Source: JAAXHB01 sp965221635 (GTDB lineage: Bacteria > Actinomycetota > Acidimicrobiia > Acidimicrobiales > Aldehydirespiratoraceae). Taken from it: a stretch of 64,000 nucleotides of DNA. This document shows positions 25,323 to 35,379 of the stretch, one piece after another; the stretch's first letter is position 1; each line of letters opens with the position of its first letter. Where the stretch lies: the NCBI GenBank assembly GCA_965221635.1, contig OZ244902.1, positions 1,054,001 to 1,118,000 of the forward strand. The letters are read 5' to 3'. The translations under genes and the position numbers were made by a program. Under the pieces are notes generated by a model. It was not told the DNA's origin. It was given only the letters and a program-made list of their open reading frames with translations, and did not search any database.

Positions 25323-26582
25323 TCAGAGGTCGAACAGATCGCGCACCGCTTCGGCCAGACGATCGCCACGGGCGTGCCCGGCGGCGTCCTTGAGGCGCAC
25401 CGTGGGCTCGTGAAGGATCTTGTTGGTGATCCCACGCACCAGCGACTCCACCGCTGCCTGCTGAGCGGCGTCAAGATCCCCGAGGCGACCACGGTGACGG
25501 GCCAGTTCACGCTCGGCAATGTCGGTGGCCCGGCCTCGCATGGCCGAAATGAGCGGCGCCACGGTGCGGGCCGACAATTCGGCCTGGTAGCGATCCACCT
25601 CGCTCTCCACAATGGCACGCACTTCACGGGTCTCGAGGTTGCGCCCGTGATGGCCACGCCCCACGTAAGCGCTGATGTCGTCCATGTTGAGCAACGTCAC
25701 GCCGTTGAGTTCACCGGCGGCGGGATCCACGTCTCTCGGCACTGCAACATCCACGATCAGCAGCGGTGCTCCCGCTCTGGCGCCCATCACTTCGGTGACG
25801 TTGCTGTGCTCCACGATGATGTCGGTTGCGCCGGTGGTGGTCACCAGAAGGTCGGCGCTCTCCAGGGCGTCCTGCAAGTGCGAAAGGCGAACCGGTCGTC
25901 CTCCGCACGCTCTTGCCGCTTCGGTGGCGCGCGCCCAGGTGCGGTTCACCACCGCAAGCTCGGCGAGCTTTGCGTCGGCGAGGGCCGCGAGCGTGCCGGT
26001 GGCCATCTCGCCGGCGCCGAGCACCAGCACACGTCGCCCTTCGAGCCCGCCGAGGTGCTCAGCGGCGAGAGCCACCGCTGCTTGTGACACCGAGGTGATG
26101 CCACGACCAATGGCGGTGGTGGCACGGGCCCGTTTACCGGTCTCAACGGCCCGCCGGAACAGCCGGTCAAGGGTGGCGCCGGTGGCGTGTTCGGCTTGGG
26201 CGGCCTGCCAGGCGGTTCGCACCTGGCCGAGGATTTCGTGTTCGCCGATCACCACAGAATCGAGACCGGCGGTCACGCCGAAGAGGTGCCTCACGGCGTC
26301 GGCGTCGTGGCGGGTGTGGATTTCGTCGGCCACCATCTCGGGCGCCAGCCCGGAGTGTCGGGCCAGGAAGTCGCGCACATCTGCGCAGCCGCCGTGGAAT
26401 CGTTCGGCGTAGGCGTACACCTCGGTGCGGTGACACGTGGACAAAACCACGACCTCGCTGAGGTTCTCGGCGCTCACCAGGGAGTGCAGCGCCTTGGGAA
26501 GGTCGTCGGCCACCACAGCGAGCCGTTCCAGCATTTCCAGGGAACTGGAACGGTGGGTGCAGCCCAACGCGATCAGCGACAC
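25323..26582 (-). CDS. hemA: Glutamyl-tRNA reductase
   Basis: 419 residues, first enzyme of the C5 pathway: it reduces glutamyl-tRNA to glutamate-1-semialdehyde. The nucleophilic Cys is in VVLSTCHRTEVYAYAE. GLDSVVIGEHEILGQVRTAW, SVSQAAVALAAEHLGG and a Rossmann motif VLVLGAGEMATGTLAAL follow, and the C-terminal helices mediate dimerisation. GTG 26582 is preceded by TACAAT with exactly 7 nt between, so the operon's first gene is probably leaderless. Confidence 0.97.
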   Translation of the reverse strand: MSLIALGCTHRSSSLEMLERLAVVADDLPKALHSLVSAENLSEVVVLSTCHRTEVYAYAERFHGGCADVRDFLARHSGLAPEMVADEIHTRHDADAVRHLFGVTAGLDSVVIGEHEILGQVRTAWQAAQAEHATGATLDRLFRRAVETGKRARATTAIGRGITSVSQAAVALAAEHLGGLEGRRVLVLGAGEMATGTLAALADAKLAELAVVNRTWARATEAARACGGRPVRLSHLQDALESADLLVTTTGATDIIVEHSNVTEVMGARAGAPLLIVDVAVPRDVDPAAGELNGVTLLNMDDISAYVGRGHHGRNLETREVRAIVESEVDRYQAELSARTVAPLISAMRGRATDIAERELARHRGRLGDLDAAQQAAVESLVRGITNKILHEPTVRLKDAAGHARGDRLAEAVRDLFDL

Positions 26583-26589
26583 AACCGGG

Positions 26590-26595
26590 ATTGTA
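26590..26595 (-). promoter_or_regulatory. -10 element of the hem operon (leaderless)
   Basis: TACAAT, a good -10 hexamer, lies 7 nt upstream of the hemA GTG. No Shine-Dalgarno sequence fits in the gap (CCCGGTT), so transcription probably starts at the GTG itself. Confidence 0.6.
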
Positions 26596-26789
26596 ACGGC
26601 GCCAGATTCGCCTTGACCGAGCCGGTCGGCGCCGTGCGAGCGTCGCTGCGCGCTGGGGTTTACCCCATCGAATTGCCGGCCTGCGAACTTGCTCCGGTCG
26701 GCGGAGGGTGTGCCGGTGCGTGGGCGCAGCCCCGGTCTGCGAATGTGTGCTGGTGTTTGGTCAACCCCGCCCGGCGGCCGGGCTCGGAT

Positions 26790-26879
26790 CTATCGGGCCA
26801 GGATGAACAGTTGCAGCACCCCGGCCCCGGCGATCAGCACGAGCAGGGCGACTATGACGATGGTGGTGCCTGGCCTCAT
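26790..26879 (-). CDS. Tiny single-pass membrane protein (29 residues)
   Basis: ATG 26879 opens a 29-codon frame. The product is MRPGTT, then about 20 hydrophobic residues (IVIVALLVLIAGAGVLQLFI), then LAR. It would span the membrane once with very short tails. The ATG overlaps the stop of an upstream 11-codon ORF by 4 nt (ATGA), which would give translational coupling. It lies about 200 bp upstream of hemA in the same direction and downstream of the SAM-hydrolase gene. No family is recognised. Confidence 0.45.
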   Translation of the reverse strand: MRPGTTIVIVALLVLIAGAGVLQLFILAR

Positions 26880-26911
26880 CGTGTGATCGGGATGGTCTTG
26901 GCAGGTTTCAT
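26876..26911 (-). CDS. 11-codon leader peptide MKPAKTIPITR
   Basis: ATG 26911 has a full AGGAGG (26918-26923) with a 6-nt gap, the best ribosome binding site I saw in the window. It translates only 11 residues and ends in an ATGA overlap with the 29-residue membrane peptide. It could load ribosomes for the second ORF. Alternatively the two frames were once a single ORF, broken by a frameshift. Confidence 0.4.
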   Translation of the reverse strand: MKPAKTIPITR

Positions 26912-26949
26912 GGCGTGCCTCCTGTGAAGGGCTTGTCGGACCCGGAGCG

Positions 26950-27954
26950 TCAGTTTCGCCCCAATGACACCGGTGTGACGACACCACCGCTTCGCGCAGC
27001 GTGTTCGTCGGCGTCGGCTGCCCGCAATCGCACCTCGGCGCCCTCGCGCAGGCCCAGTTCGACTGCCGCGGAGCGTCTCGCCAGCGCCACCGACATCAGC
27101 CCGGTGGAGTCCACCACCAGCCCCACTCGCCCGGCCGGGATGTGGTCATAGGCACGCGCCACCACAGCGGTTCGCACGTCGCCACTGTGGGCGCCGCTGG
27201 GCCCTGCCCCCAGGCTCGGGGCGGCCCCAAGGCTCGGCATCGGTGAATTGGCGCTCGTTGTGCTCGCCGGGTCGGGGACCACGAGTTGAACCACCTCACC
27301 GAGCGGTTGCACGTCGTCGGGCGCCACGTTGAGCTGGCAGTTGCCGAACCGGTCCACCCACAGCACCTCCGCCACCAGTTCATCGCCGTCGAGTTGGCTC
27401 ACCGGCAACATGGCCGGGGTGAGCGACACCGGGTCGATCTCGGCGCCCAGGTCGCCGAGAGGCACGCCTGCGCAAAGATGCGCCGCCACCGGAGCGAACA
27501 CGTCACGACCGTCGAATGTGGGCCCGAGGTCGTCGCTGCGCTCGAAGTGGAAGCGACCATCGGTGAGCTCCACCGCACGGGTTGCCCCGCCGACCAGCGC
27601 CACGGCCGGGCCGAGCAGTCCGTTGTCGGGGCCCACCAGCACCGACACGCCGTGGCCCACCTCCACCGCCACGGCCCGTCGTGCGGTTCCCACGCCCGGG
27701 TCCACCACGGCCAGCACCACGCCTGGGCACAGGTAAGGCGCCGCCCGGGCCAGGGCCAGTCCACCGGCGCGCACGTCATGGGGTGAGATCTGGTGGGTGA
27801 TGTCCACCACCCTGGCGCTCGGCGCAATCGCCGCGATCACCGAATGCACCACACCCACGAACTCGTCGGCGAGCCCGTAATCGGACAGAAACGAGATCGT
27901 GTGGTAGCCCTCGGCGGGCCGCTGCGGTGAACTGTTCACAGCCGCGGGCGGCAC
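26950..27954 (-). CDS. S-adenosyl-L-methionine hydrolase (adenosine-forming), DUF62 family
   Basis: 334 residues of the fluorinase/chlorinase-like fold: TISFLSDYGLADEFVGVVHS, DITHQISPHDVRAGGLAL, LAVVDPGVGTARRAVAVE, VGPDNGLLGPA, GRDVFAPVAAHLCAG and WVDRFGNCQLN. The Asp, Arg and His residues of the hydroxide-adenosyltransferase subgroup are visible in these blocks, and the halide-binding loop of true fluorinases is not apparent. The enzyme hydrolyses SAM to adenosine and methionine. It follows proC with about 1 bp between them. Confidence 0.9.
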   Translation of the reverse strand: MPPAAVNSSPQRPAEGYHTISFLSDYGLADEFVGVVHSVIAAIAPSARVVDITHQISPHDVRAGGLALARAAPYLCPGVVLAVVDPGVGTARRAVAVEVGHGVSVLVGPDNGLLGPAVALVGGATRAVELTDGRFHFERSDDLGPTFDGRDVFAPVAAHLCAGVPLGDLGAEIDPVSLTPAMLPVSQLDGDELVAEVLWVDRFGNCQLNVAPDDVQPLGEVVQLVVPDPASTTSANSPMPSLGAAPSLGAGPSGAHSGDVRTAVVARAYDHIPAGRVGLVVDSTGLMSVALARRSAAVELGLREGAEVRLRAADADEHAARSGGVVTPVSLGRN

Positions 27955-27955
27955 T

Positions 27956-28747
27956 TCATCGGCCTCCGAGCTGTTTGGAGCGTTGCGTGGCCGCGTCCAC
28001 GACCTTGTTGATCAACTCCATGAAGTCGGCTTCGTCGAGCACTGCCAGACCGGCGGCTGTGGTGCCTCCCGGTGAGGTGACATTGCGACGAAGCTGCGCC
28101 GGGCCGTGCTCGGAGGCCGACAGCAGACTCGCGGCGCCCAGCAGTGTTTGGCGAGTGAGAGCGTCGGCAACCTCGGGTTCGAGGCCTTGCGACACCCCTG
28201 CCGCGGTCATTGCCTCGGCAAGGCGAAACACGTATGCGGGGCCGCTGCCTGAAAGACCGGTCACCGCGTCGAGGGCGTCCTCGGCGACCTCCACCACGGT
28301 TCCCACAGCGGCAAGGATTCCTTGTGCCCAATGCAGGTCTGCCGGTGTTGCCGCGCTGCCTCCGGCGATCGCAGCGGCGCCCTGCCCTACCAGTGCCGGC
28401 GTGTTGGGCATGCACCGCACCACCGGCGTTCCGGTGGGCAGGCCCGCCTCGATCACGCTCGTGGGCACCCCCGCCGCAATCGACAGCACTCTCGGCACAC
28501 CCGCTTCGCTCAAGCCGGGCAGCACCGCGGCCACGATGTCGGGCTTCACCGCGATCACGGCATCCACCCCGCCGCAGGGGCTGTCGGCGAGCACCACTCC
28601 CGGCACGACAGCCGCGAGTGCTTCGTGGCGTCCCAGGTCGGGCTCCACCACGCGCAACTCCTCGGCTCGGGCCCATTGGCGTGCGACCAGCCCGGCCAGC
28701 AAGGCCTCTCCCATGTTTCCGCCGCCGATGATCTGCAGACGAGTCAT
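27956..28747 (-). CDS. proC: Pyrroline-5-carboxylate reductase
   Basis: 263 residues. LQIIGGGNMGEALLAGLV at the N-terminus binds NAD(P)H, and AVKPDIVAAVLPGL, VRCMPNTPALVGQGA and LSGSGPAYVFRLAEAM are typical. The C-terminal VTSPGGTTAAGLAVLDEADF is the proC signature. It reduces pyrroline-5-carboxylate to proline. It sits between a DMT transporter and the SAM hydrolase on the same strand. Confidence 0.97.
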   Translation of the reverse strand: MTRLQIIGGGNMGEALLAGLVARQWARAEELRVVEPDLGRHEALAAVVPGVVLADSPCGGVDAVIAVKPDIVAAVLPGLSEAGVPRVLSIAAGVPTSVIEAGLPTGTPVVRCMPNTPALVGQGAAAIAGGSAATPADLHWAQGILAAVGTVVEVAEDALDAVTGLSGSGPAYVFRLAEAMTAAGVSQGLEPEVADALTRQTLLGAASLLSASEHGPAQLRRNVTSPGGTTAAGLAVLDEADFMELINKVVDAATQRSKQLGGR

Positions 28748-28810
28748 CGCAACACCCTGTGTGCCACGGGGTCATGCTAAGAGTGACCCCGCCGCGGGAG
28801 TCAAAGGCTG

Positions 28811-29800
28811 TCAAGCGAGAGGCTCGCCGGTTCCTTCGGGCAGGTGAACCTGGGGCGACCGGCGGGCTCTTCGCAGGCCGCGGGCTTGTCCGGTTTCCGG
28901 ACTCGGGGTGGCTGCTCGGGCGAGTTGGGCGTCTCGGCGGATCACAACGGTGAGCGCGCCCAGCACCACAACACCACCGAGCACCTGTTCCCACACGATG
29001 AACTCGTCGTGAAAGATGGCCCCGCCCACCATCGACAGCGGCGCCACAGCCAAGGTCACCATAGACGCCACGGTGAGCTTCACGTGACGATGCGCCCACG
29101 TCATCAACAGGTGCCCCGTGCCGGGCACCAACAGCATCGCCATCACCCACGCCCATGTGACACCGGAGGGAAGCACAATCTCGCCGGTGGAGATCACCGC
29201 CACCGGTGCCATCACCACCGCCCCCACGATCCACACCGCGGTCTGAAACTCCACGGCGCCAACCTTGCTGCGTGCTTCCTTGGTCATCACGAAGCTCACG
29301 GCCCACAAGGTCAATGTGATCAGCGCGAAAACGTCACCCCGGGCGCTCCAGGTGGGCACCGACGACGACCCGTACTGCACCAGTGCCATGCCACCGAGCG
29401 CCAGCCCGGTCATCGTCAACAGCCACAACGTGATCGGCTCGCCGTAACGCCGGGCTGCCACAGCGAACAGCACCGCGGGCAGCAAGGCCCCGGCCATGGT
29501 GACGTTCGCGATGGTCGTGGAGTTCAGAGCCTCAAAGAACGCCGCATACCAAAAGGCCGCAACGATCCCCACCGGAATGCACGCCTTGAGATCCACCCAG
29601 CGCAACCGCCGACCGCGGGCAACAAGGAACCCGCTGTACACGACCGCTCCGGCCGTGGTGCGCCAAAACGTCAACCACAGCGCCGTGAGGGCGATCTCGC
29701 GCACCATCATGTTGCCCGCGCTCCAACACAGCGGCGCGCACAGGGCGGCCATCACACCCAGCGGGTGATGTTCGGTCCCGCGGGTGGGAGCACCGGTCAT
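28811..29800 (-). CDS. EamA/DMT-superfamily transporter
   Basis: 329 residues with about ten hydrophobic segments arranged as two EamA repeats (~10-145 and ~160-295). The repeats include SAGNMMVREIALTALWLTFW and LVPGTGHLLMTWAHRHVKLT. The substrate cannot be told from sequence; the family exports amino acids and many metabolites. The C-terminus is an Arg-rich cytoplasmic tail. It lies 63 bp upstream of proC and could be co-transcribed. Confidence 0.88.
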   Translation of the reverse strand: MTGAPTRGTEHHPLGVMAALCAPLCWSAGNMMVREIALTALWLTFWRTTAGAVVYSGFLVARGRRLRWVDLKACIPVGIVAAFWYAAFFEALNSTTIANVTMAGALLPAVLFAVAARRYGEPITLWLLTMTGLALGGMALVQYGSSSVPTWSARGDVFALITLTLWAVSFVMTKEARSKVGAVEFQTAVWIVGAVVMAPVAVISTGEIVLPSGVTWAWVMAMLLVPGTGHLLMTWAHRHVKLTVASMVTLAVAPLSMVGGAIFHDEFIVWEQVLGGVVVLGALTVVIRRDAQLARAATPSPETGQARGLRRARRSPQVHLPEGTGEPLA

Positions 29801-29882
29801 GCGAGCCTTGTTCTATCCCCTCGTGAGGTGTGCGCGTGCCGGTGCGCCGAGCCGGGCGACCGCTGGTGACACCCCCCGGGGG

Positions 29883-31664
29883 TCAATTGACGACGGTGAT
29901 CACTTCCATGCGGCCTGGTTGGCAGTACAAGGTGTGTGCCAGTTCGTGCAGGTCGCCGGCGCTCACCTCGTCGACGTGAAGGGTGCGCTGTTGCAGGGTG
30001 AGCAAGGCCACATCGGGGAGGTTGGGCGTTGTGACCAACGCTTCGAGCAGGTCGCGCTCGACGGTCCGTGCGTACTCGGTTGTGACTTGCTGTTTGGCGC
30101 GTTGAAGATCATCTGAACCGACATCGGCAGCGCAGAGCCCGTCGAGCACCGCCAGCACGCTGCTGATCGCACCTTCGATCGCGGCGCTGCTGCCGTCGGC
30201 GGGTGGGGCATCGGTGCTGGGAGCATCGGGGTCGGGGGCCTCCGGGCTTGAGGCGTCGAGGCCGTAGTCCTCCACCACGACACGAATCTCCGAATCGAAG
30301 CCGCCGGTAGGTGCGATCCGAGGCCTGATCTGGGCGTGAGCGAGCCCTTCCATGCTGAGCCTGTGGTTGAGCACGGTGTTGAGAACATGCGCGGTTGCCG
30401 TCGATTGCGGCGTCGCTTCGGAAGTGGTCTCGTGGTACAGATCCACGAAGGCCACCGAATCCAACCCGTTGCTTTCGATCTGCACGCTTGTGCGTGTCGC
30501 TTCGGTTGGTGGGGCCGGGCGACGGTTGGTGAACGTGTCGTCGGGGCCCGAGGGAAGGCGACCCAGGTAACGCCGGGCCAGGTCTTGCACCACTTCAGGG
30601 TTCACGTGCCCCACAACCGCCACAACCATGTCGTCCACCGAGCCGAGCCTGGACTCGTACACGTCGAGCAACTCTTGGGCGGTCAACTGCTGAAGCTGCT
30701 GATCCGTCGGGCCGGGGGGATGCCAGGACTCGTGGAAGCGGGCCCCCACGTAAGCGGCCCGTGCCGCCCAAGCGGGTGATGTTTGCTGAAGCGACATCAC
30801 CGTTTCCAGATCGGACACGGCCTTGTGGAAAGTGTCGGGATCAACCTGCGGGGCGGTCACGTGCAGGTGAATCAGCTGGAAGAGAATCTCCAGGTCTTCG
30901 GGTGCAGCCGTAGCGGTGAACCCTTCGTGGGTTTCGCTGATGTAGGCGTCGAGGGTGACATGAGCGGCACTCTTGCCCAGGTAGCGGTCGATTTGTGCGC
31001 GGGAGAAGCCGTCTGCTCCGCTGCGGATCACCGCCTTCGCGGCGACATCCGCGAGCGCGCCGTCGCCGGGACCAAGGCGCGACCAACCCCCGGCGCCCCG
31101 TGCCTCCACAAGCACCAACGGACTACCTCCCGGGCCGCCATTCTGCTGGGTGTCGGCGTCGTCCAGGGGAATGTCGCTGTAATCGCCTGGGTCGTCGGCG
31201 CCGCCAGGAGAATCGCCGGTTTCGGTGGCGCCGGTTTGCGCCTGCGGGGGTGGCGCGAGTCGCACCGTGAGTCCGTTGGCGAAACGCCATTCGTGGAGGC
31301 CTGCGGAATCCAGTTGGTCGGCCGAGGTGATGTTCACCGGCGCGGGCCGTGCCATCAGCTGTTGCAACTCGGGTGGTTCGGCCACCTCCGGGTTGGTGGT
31401 GTCCCCGGCTTCGTCTGGCGAACCGTCCGAGGTAGCACCGGTCGGCGTGCCGGAATCCTGTTGTGACCCGGTCGAGCCCGACGACTGCTCGTCTGCTCCG
31501 GAGCCGGCAACGGAAACGGATACGGATTCGGGGACTGACAGAGCGGCCAGGTCTCCTGTTACCGCAGCGTTGCCCGAGGTCGGTATGTCGGCGGCGCAGC
31601 CCAAAAGCACAAGGGCCGCGGCGACCGCCACCACGGTGGCTGTAATTCGCAGGCGCGTCCTCAT
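29883..31664 (-). CDS. M16-like (insulinase-fold) lipoprotein, probably non-catalytic
   Basis: 593 residues. The signal ends in the lipobox LVLLGC (C23), followed by an acidic Ser/Gly/Thr linker to ~110. The rest resembles the C-terminal half of two-domain M16 proteins such as PqqL. Recognisable parts are WRFANGLTVRLAPPP, SRAQIDRYLGKSAAHVTLDA, GFTATAAPEDLEILFQLIHL and VVAVVGHVNPEVVQDLARRY. The HxxEH zinc motif is not present in the expected place, so it is likely a structural or chaperone-like partner. Residues ~450-490 are another Ala/Pro/Asp-rich insert. No catalytic M16 partner lies next to it. Confidence 0.75.
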   Translation of the reverse strand: MRTRLRITATVVAVAAALVLLGCAADIPTSGNAAVTGDLAALSVPESVSVSVAGSGADEQSSGSTGSQQDSGTPTGATSDGSPDEAGDTTNPEVAEPPELQQLMARPAPVNITSADQLDSAGLHEWRFANGLTVRLAPPPQAQTGATETGDSPGGADDPGDYSDIPLDDADTQQNGGPGGSPLVLVEARGAGGWSRLGPGDGALADVAAKAVIRSGADGFSRAQIDRYLGKSAAHVTLDAYISETHEGFTATAAPEDLEILFQLIHLHVTAPQVDPDTFHKAVSDLETVMSLQQTSPAWAARAAYVGARFHESWHPPGPTDQQLQQLTAQELLDVYESRLGSVDDMVVAVVGHVNPEVVQDLARRYLGRLPSGPDDTFTNRRPAPPTEATRTSVQIESNGLDSVAFVDLYHETTSEATPQSTATAHVLNTVLNHRLSMEGLAHAQIRPRIAPTGGFDSEIRVVVEDYGLDASSPEAPDPDAPSTDAPPADGSSAAIEGAISSVLAVLDGLCAADVGSDDLQRAKQQVTTEYARTVERDLLEALVTTPNLPDVALLTLQQRTLHVDEVSAGDLHELAHTLYCQPGRMEVITVVN

Positions 31665-31905
31665 CGGTTGATCTCCATGGACCGCTCGCCGCCGCTCGCC
31701 GCCACCAGTATCGCCCCGATCCCGGAATGTTCAACGCCGGCGTGGCTCCGTGTTGGTACGGCTTGGGCACGGATCTGTGGGTTGGGGTTGGCCATCGGCT
31801 TGGTGGTGGTGGTTCTGGCCGGAATACGGGTGCCTGTAGTTTCGCGTTGGTGTTCGTGTTTGTCGCCGGTGATGTGGGTTGTGAACGACCTGGATCTTCG
31901 CGCCG

Positions 31906-33177
<1,272 letters not shown>

Positions 33178-33201
33178 GACCGGGCCACGCCCGAGACCCG
33201 T

Positions 33202-33705
33202 TCAGCTGATCGACAGGCCGCTCAGCGCCCGGTTGGCTTCGGATGTGAGGATGCGGCGACGGGTGTGCGAACCGATCACCACGTAAAGGCAGAACGCCCT
33301 GGGCGCCCGCCCGGCTCGAGTCACCTGGAAGAAGCGTTGCGTGCCCGCCTGGCCGGGCAGGGGCCGCTGCAATTGGTCGGTGCTGAGTTCGTCGGGTTGG
33401 AGCCTCGATGGGATCCGGGTCGTGCCAAACAACGGTGACCTTCCCGAGGTTTCATCAAACTCGAGCAGGCTGATGAAGATTCCGCCGCGGCCCATGGTTT
33501 CAACAGCGCCAGATCCGTAGTCACCCCGGTCGGGGGGCAGGGCGAAGTTGGCCATGTGCAACACCACTCGCGGCTCGGTTTCGGTTTCGAGGTTGGTGTC
33601 GGTGAGGGCCGGGTCTTCTTGTTCGGCGATTTCCGCTTCCCATCCCGGCGGCACCACAGCGGTCACGCCGTGCGCCGAAATCCGGAATGACGCACCCGCA
33701 GCCAT
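33202..33705 (-). CDS. Hypothetical protein
   Basis: 167 residues from ATG 33705, starting MAAGASFRISAHGVTAVVPPGWEAEI. No signal peptide or membrane segment is visible. The centre has beta-rich segments (PRVVLHMANFALPP, GIFISLLEFDETSG) and the C-terminus AFCLYVVIGSHTRRR. The pattern is like proteins that assess a variable by a threshold domain, but no family can be named. It is 4 bp past the stop of the preceding membrane-protein gene and is the last gene of the Mau-like cluster on this strand, so it probably belongs to the same function. Confidence 0.65.
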   Translation of the reverse strand: MAAGASFRISAHGVTAVVPPGWEAEIAEQEDPALTDTNLETETEPRVVLHMANFALPPDRGDYGSGAVETMGRGGIFISLLEFDETSGRSPLFGTTRIPSRLQPDELSTDQLQRPLPGQAGTQRFFQVTRAGRAPRAFCLYVVIGSHTRRRILTSEANRALSGLSIS

Positions 33706-33709
33706 GGCT

Positions 33710-34336
33710 CTACCCAGCCACCAAACCAACAACGGCTGCGCCGCTCACCGCAACTGCCGCGGCAACGCTCACATGGCGTGACAGGCCCGCCAGTTCGTCG
33801 ATGCGCCGGTGGAGTCGTCGCAGGTCACCCGCGTCGCGAACCCTTGCGTTGATTGCGACGCTGCACCCGCGCACCAGTCCGAACGTGGCGCCGATCACCA
33901 AACCGCTGCTGATCTCCCCTGACATCAACGCGGCCAATATGAACATCGGTACCAAAGCGGTGTTCACCACGGTCACCACCGCAGCCCCGAGTTGCGCTCC
34001 GAAACCGGTGCCGTAGGCCCAGCCGCGGAGTCTGGTGAGCCAATCCTCGTTCACTTGTCGGCGGCCCGGCAGTCGCCGCCCCGACAGATCCCACCACACC
34101 GCCCCGGCGCTGCCCGCCGCGAGCACCACCAGCGTGACGTTGTGTGTGACCGTGCCGGGTCCGGGATTCGCGCCGCTGACTTGATCCACCGCCGCCCAGG
34201 CGAGCAGGCCCAGTCCACCCAGCAGAGACCCAACTGCGGCGCCCGCGGCCACCGACCCTGCAGCGAACCAGGCGACCGTTACCGGCCACTTGTTGCCCCG
34301 GCCCCGCTCACCTAGCGGGCTGATGCTGGTAAGCAT
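33710..34336 (-). CDS. Hypothetical integral membrane protein of the Mau-like cluster
   Basis: 208 residues from ATG 34336, which has GAGGGG 5 nt upstream; GTG 34342 would add two residues. Four hydrophobic spans are visible at ~19-47, ~60-78, ~105-135 and ~185-205, with an Arg-rich cytoplasmic loop (LRRLHRRIDELAGLSRH). No known family is recognised. It sits between the MauD-like gene and a hypothetical gene on the same strand, suggesting an accessory role in the envelope redox system. Confidence 0.65.
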   Translation of the reverse strand: MLTSISPLGERGRGNKWPVTVAWFAAGSVAAGAAVGSLLGGLGLLAWAAVDQVSGANPGPGTVTHNVTLVVLAAGSAGAVWWDLSGRRLPGRRQVNEDWLTRLRGWAYGTGFGAQLGAAVVTVVNTALVPMFILAALMSGEISSGLVIGATFGLVRGCSVAINARVRDAGDLRRLHRRIDELAGLSRHVSVAAAVAVSGAAVVGLVAG

Positions 34337-34413
34337 CGACACCCCTCAAGGCGACCAGGTGGAACGAATCGCGGCCGTCGCGGCCAACGCCATTCCGCTC
34401 AGCACCACCAGGT

Positions 34414-35253
34414 TCAACTTGCGTCTCCCTGCGCCCGGGCCCGTGCCGGCGGAGCCTCGGTGTGGGTGCCCGATTCGCGGCCTGAGCGGGCCGGCTGCTG
34501 CGTGTCGGGATAGAGACTTGGATGGCCACGACCGATGCCTGCCGCTGCAAGGGCCTTGTCGGCGCGATGTTCACGATTACTAGGTGAATCGGTGGCTAGC
34601 GCACCTGGTTGCGCGGGGTGTCGGGGTGTCAGCGCTTCGTCGCCAAGCGCCTGGGTCAGCAGTCCGTGGATCTGTTGCCAGCTTCCGGCTGTTCCCGCTC
34701 CAACGATTCGGCGCGCCGGTCCGTCCACCAGAACGAAGTAGGGAGACCCGGGCACGTCGTAGTCCTGCCAGGCTGCGCTGGACAGCACCGCACGCAGACC
34801 GCGAGGCACCAACGCCGCGAGCGCCGACTCGGAATCGTGTTCGGGATCCTGGCCGACGATCACCAATCGAGTGCCGTTGCCGGGCAGGTCAAGGGCCGGG
34901 TCGGCGAACGCTTCCCAAAATCCCTGGCAGGTTCGACATCCCGAAGAAAGGAACGCCAGCAGCGTGAGCGCCGCGGCGTCGGCGACGCTCACCTTCACCG
35001 GCCCGCCCGCCGGCACCTTGCCCACAATGTCGGCCGGAACCGGCGATGTGGTGCCCGCGGCGGCTGCACCGTTGTGCAGCGGCGCGGCGGGTGAGGCCAT
35101 CGCGGGTGCTGCCGGGCCGAGTTCGGTGTCGCTCAAGTCCACACCCAGACGGTCGAGTGCTCGCAGTATCTCCGCGTGGGTGCGCAGCAAACCGAACACG
35201 ATCAACGTCAACACACCCACCGCCACAGCCAGCAACCCAACCAGCAAGGTCAT
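34414..35253 (-). CDS. MauD-like thioredoxin-fold membrane protein
   Basis: 279 residues. An N-terminal transmembrane helix (LLVGLLAVAVGVLTLIVFGL, residues 3-22) is followed by a linker and a thioredoxin-like domain (~85-205). ALTLLAFLSSGCRTCQGFW contains the CxxC redox pair, and GSPYFVLVDG is the cis-Pro loop. This build matches MauD, needed for disulfide formation in the methylamine dehydrogenase small subunit. The last ~60 residues are an unstructured Ser/Arg/Pro tail not expected in MauD. The start has no clear ribosome site. The neighbours (MauA- and MauE-like) support the role. Confidence 0.78.
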   Translation of the reverse strand: MTLLVGLLAVAVGVLTLIVFGLLRTHAEILRALDRLGVDLSDTELGPAAPAMASPAAPLHNGAAAAGTTSPVPADIVGKVPAGGPVKVSVADAAALTLLAFLSSGCRTCQGFWEAFADPALDLPGNGTRLVIVGQDPEHDSESALAALVPRGLRAVLSSAAWQDYDVPGSPYFVLVDGPARRIVGAGTAGSWQQIHGLLTQALGDEALTPRHPAQPGALATDSPSNREHRADKALAAAGIGRGHPSLYPDTQQPARSGRESGTHTEAPPARARAQGDAS

Positions 35254-35379
35254 TCGGATACCGGCCCGTCGGTGCTTCTGCGGCTATCGGCCGCACCGGC
35301 TCGGTGGACGTGTCGGCTCGAGCACCCGCGCGGCAGGGGCGCAGTGGCCTGGACTGGCGTGCTCAGCAAGGTCATCGAT

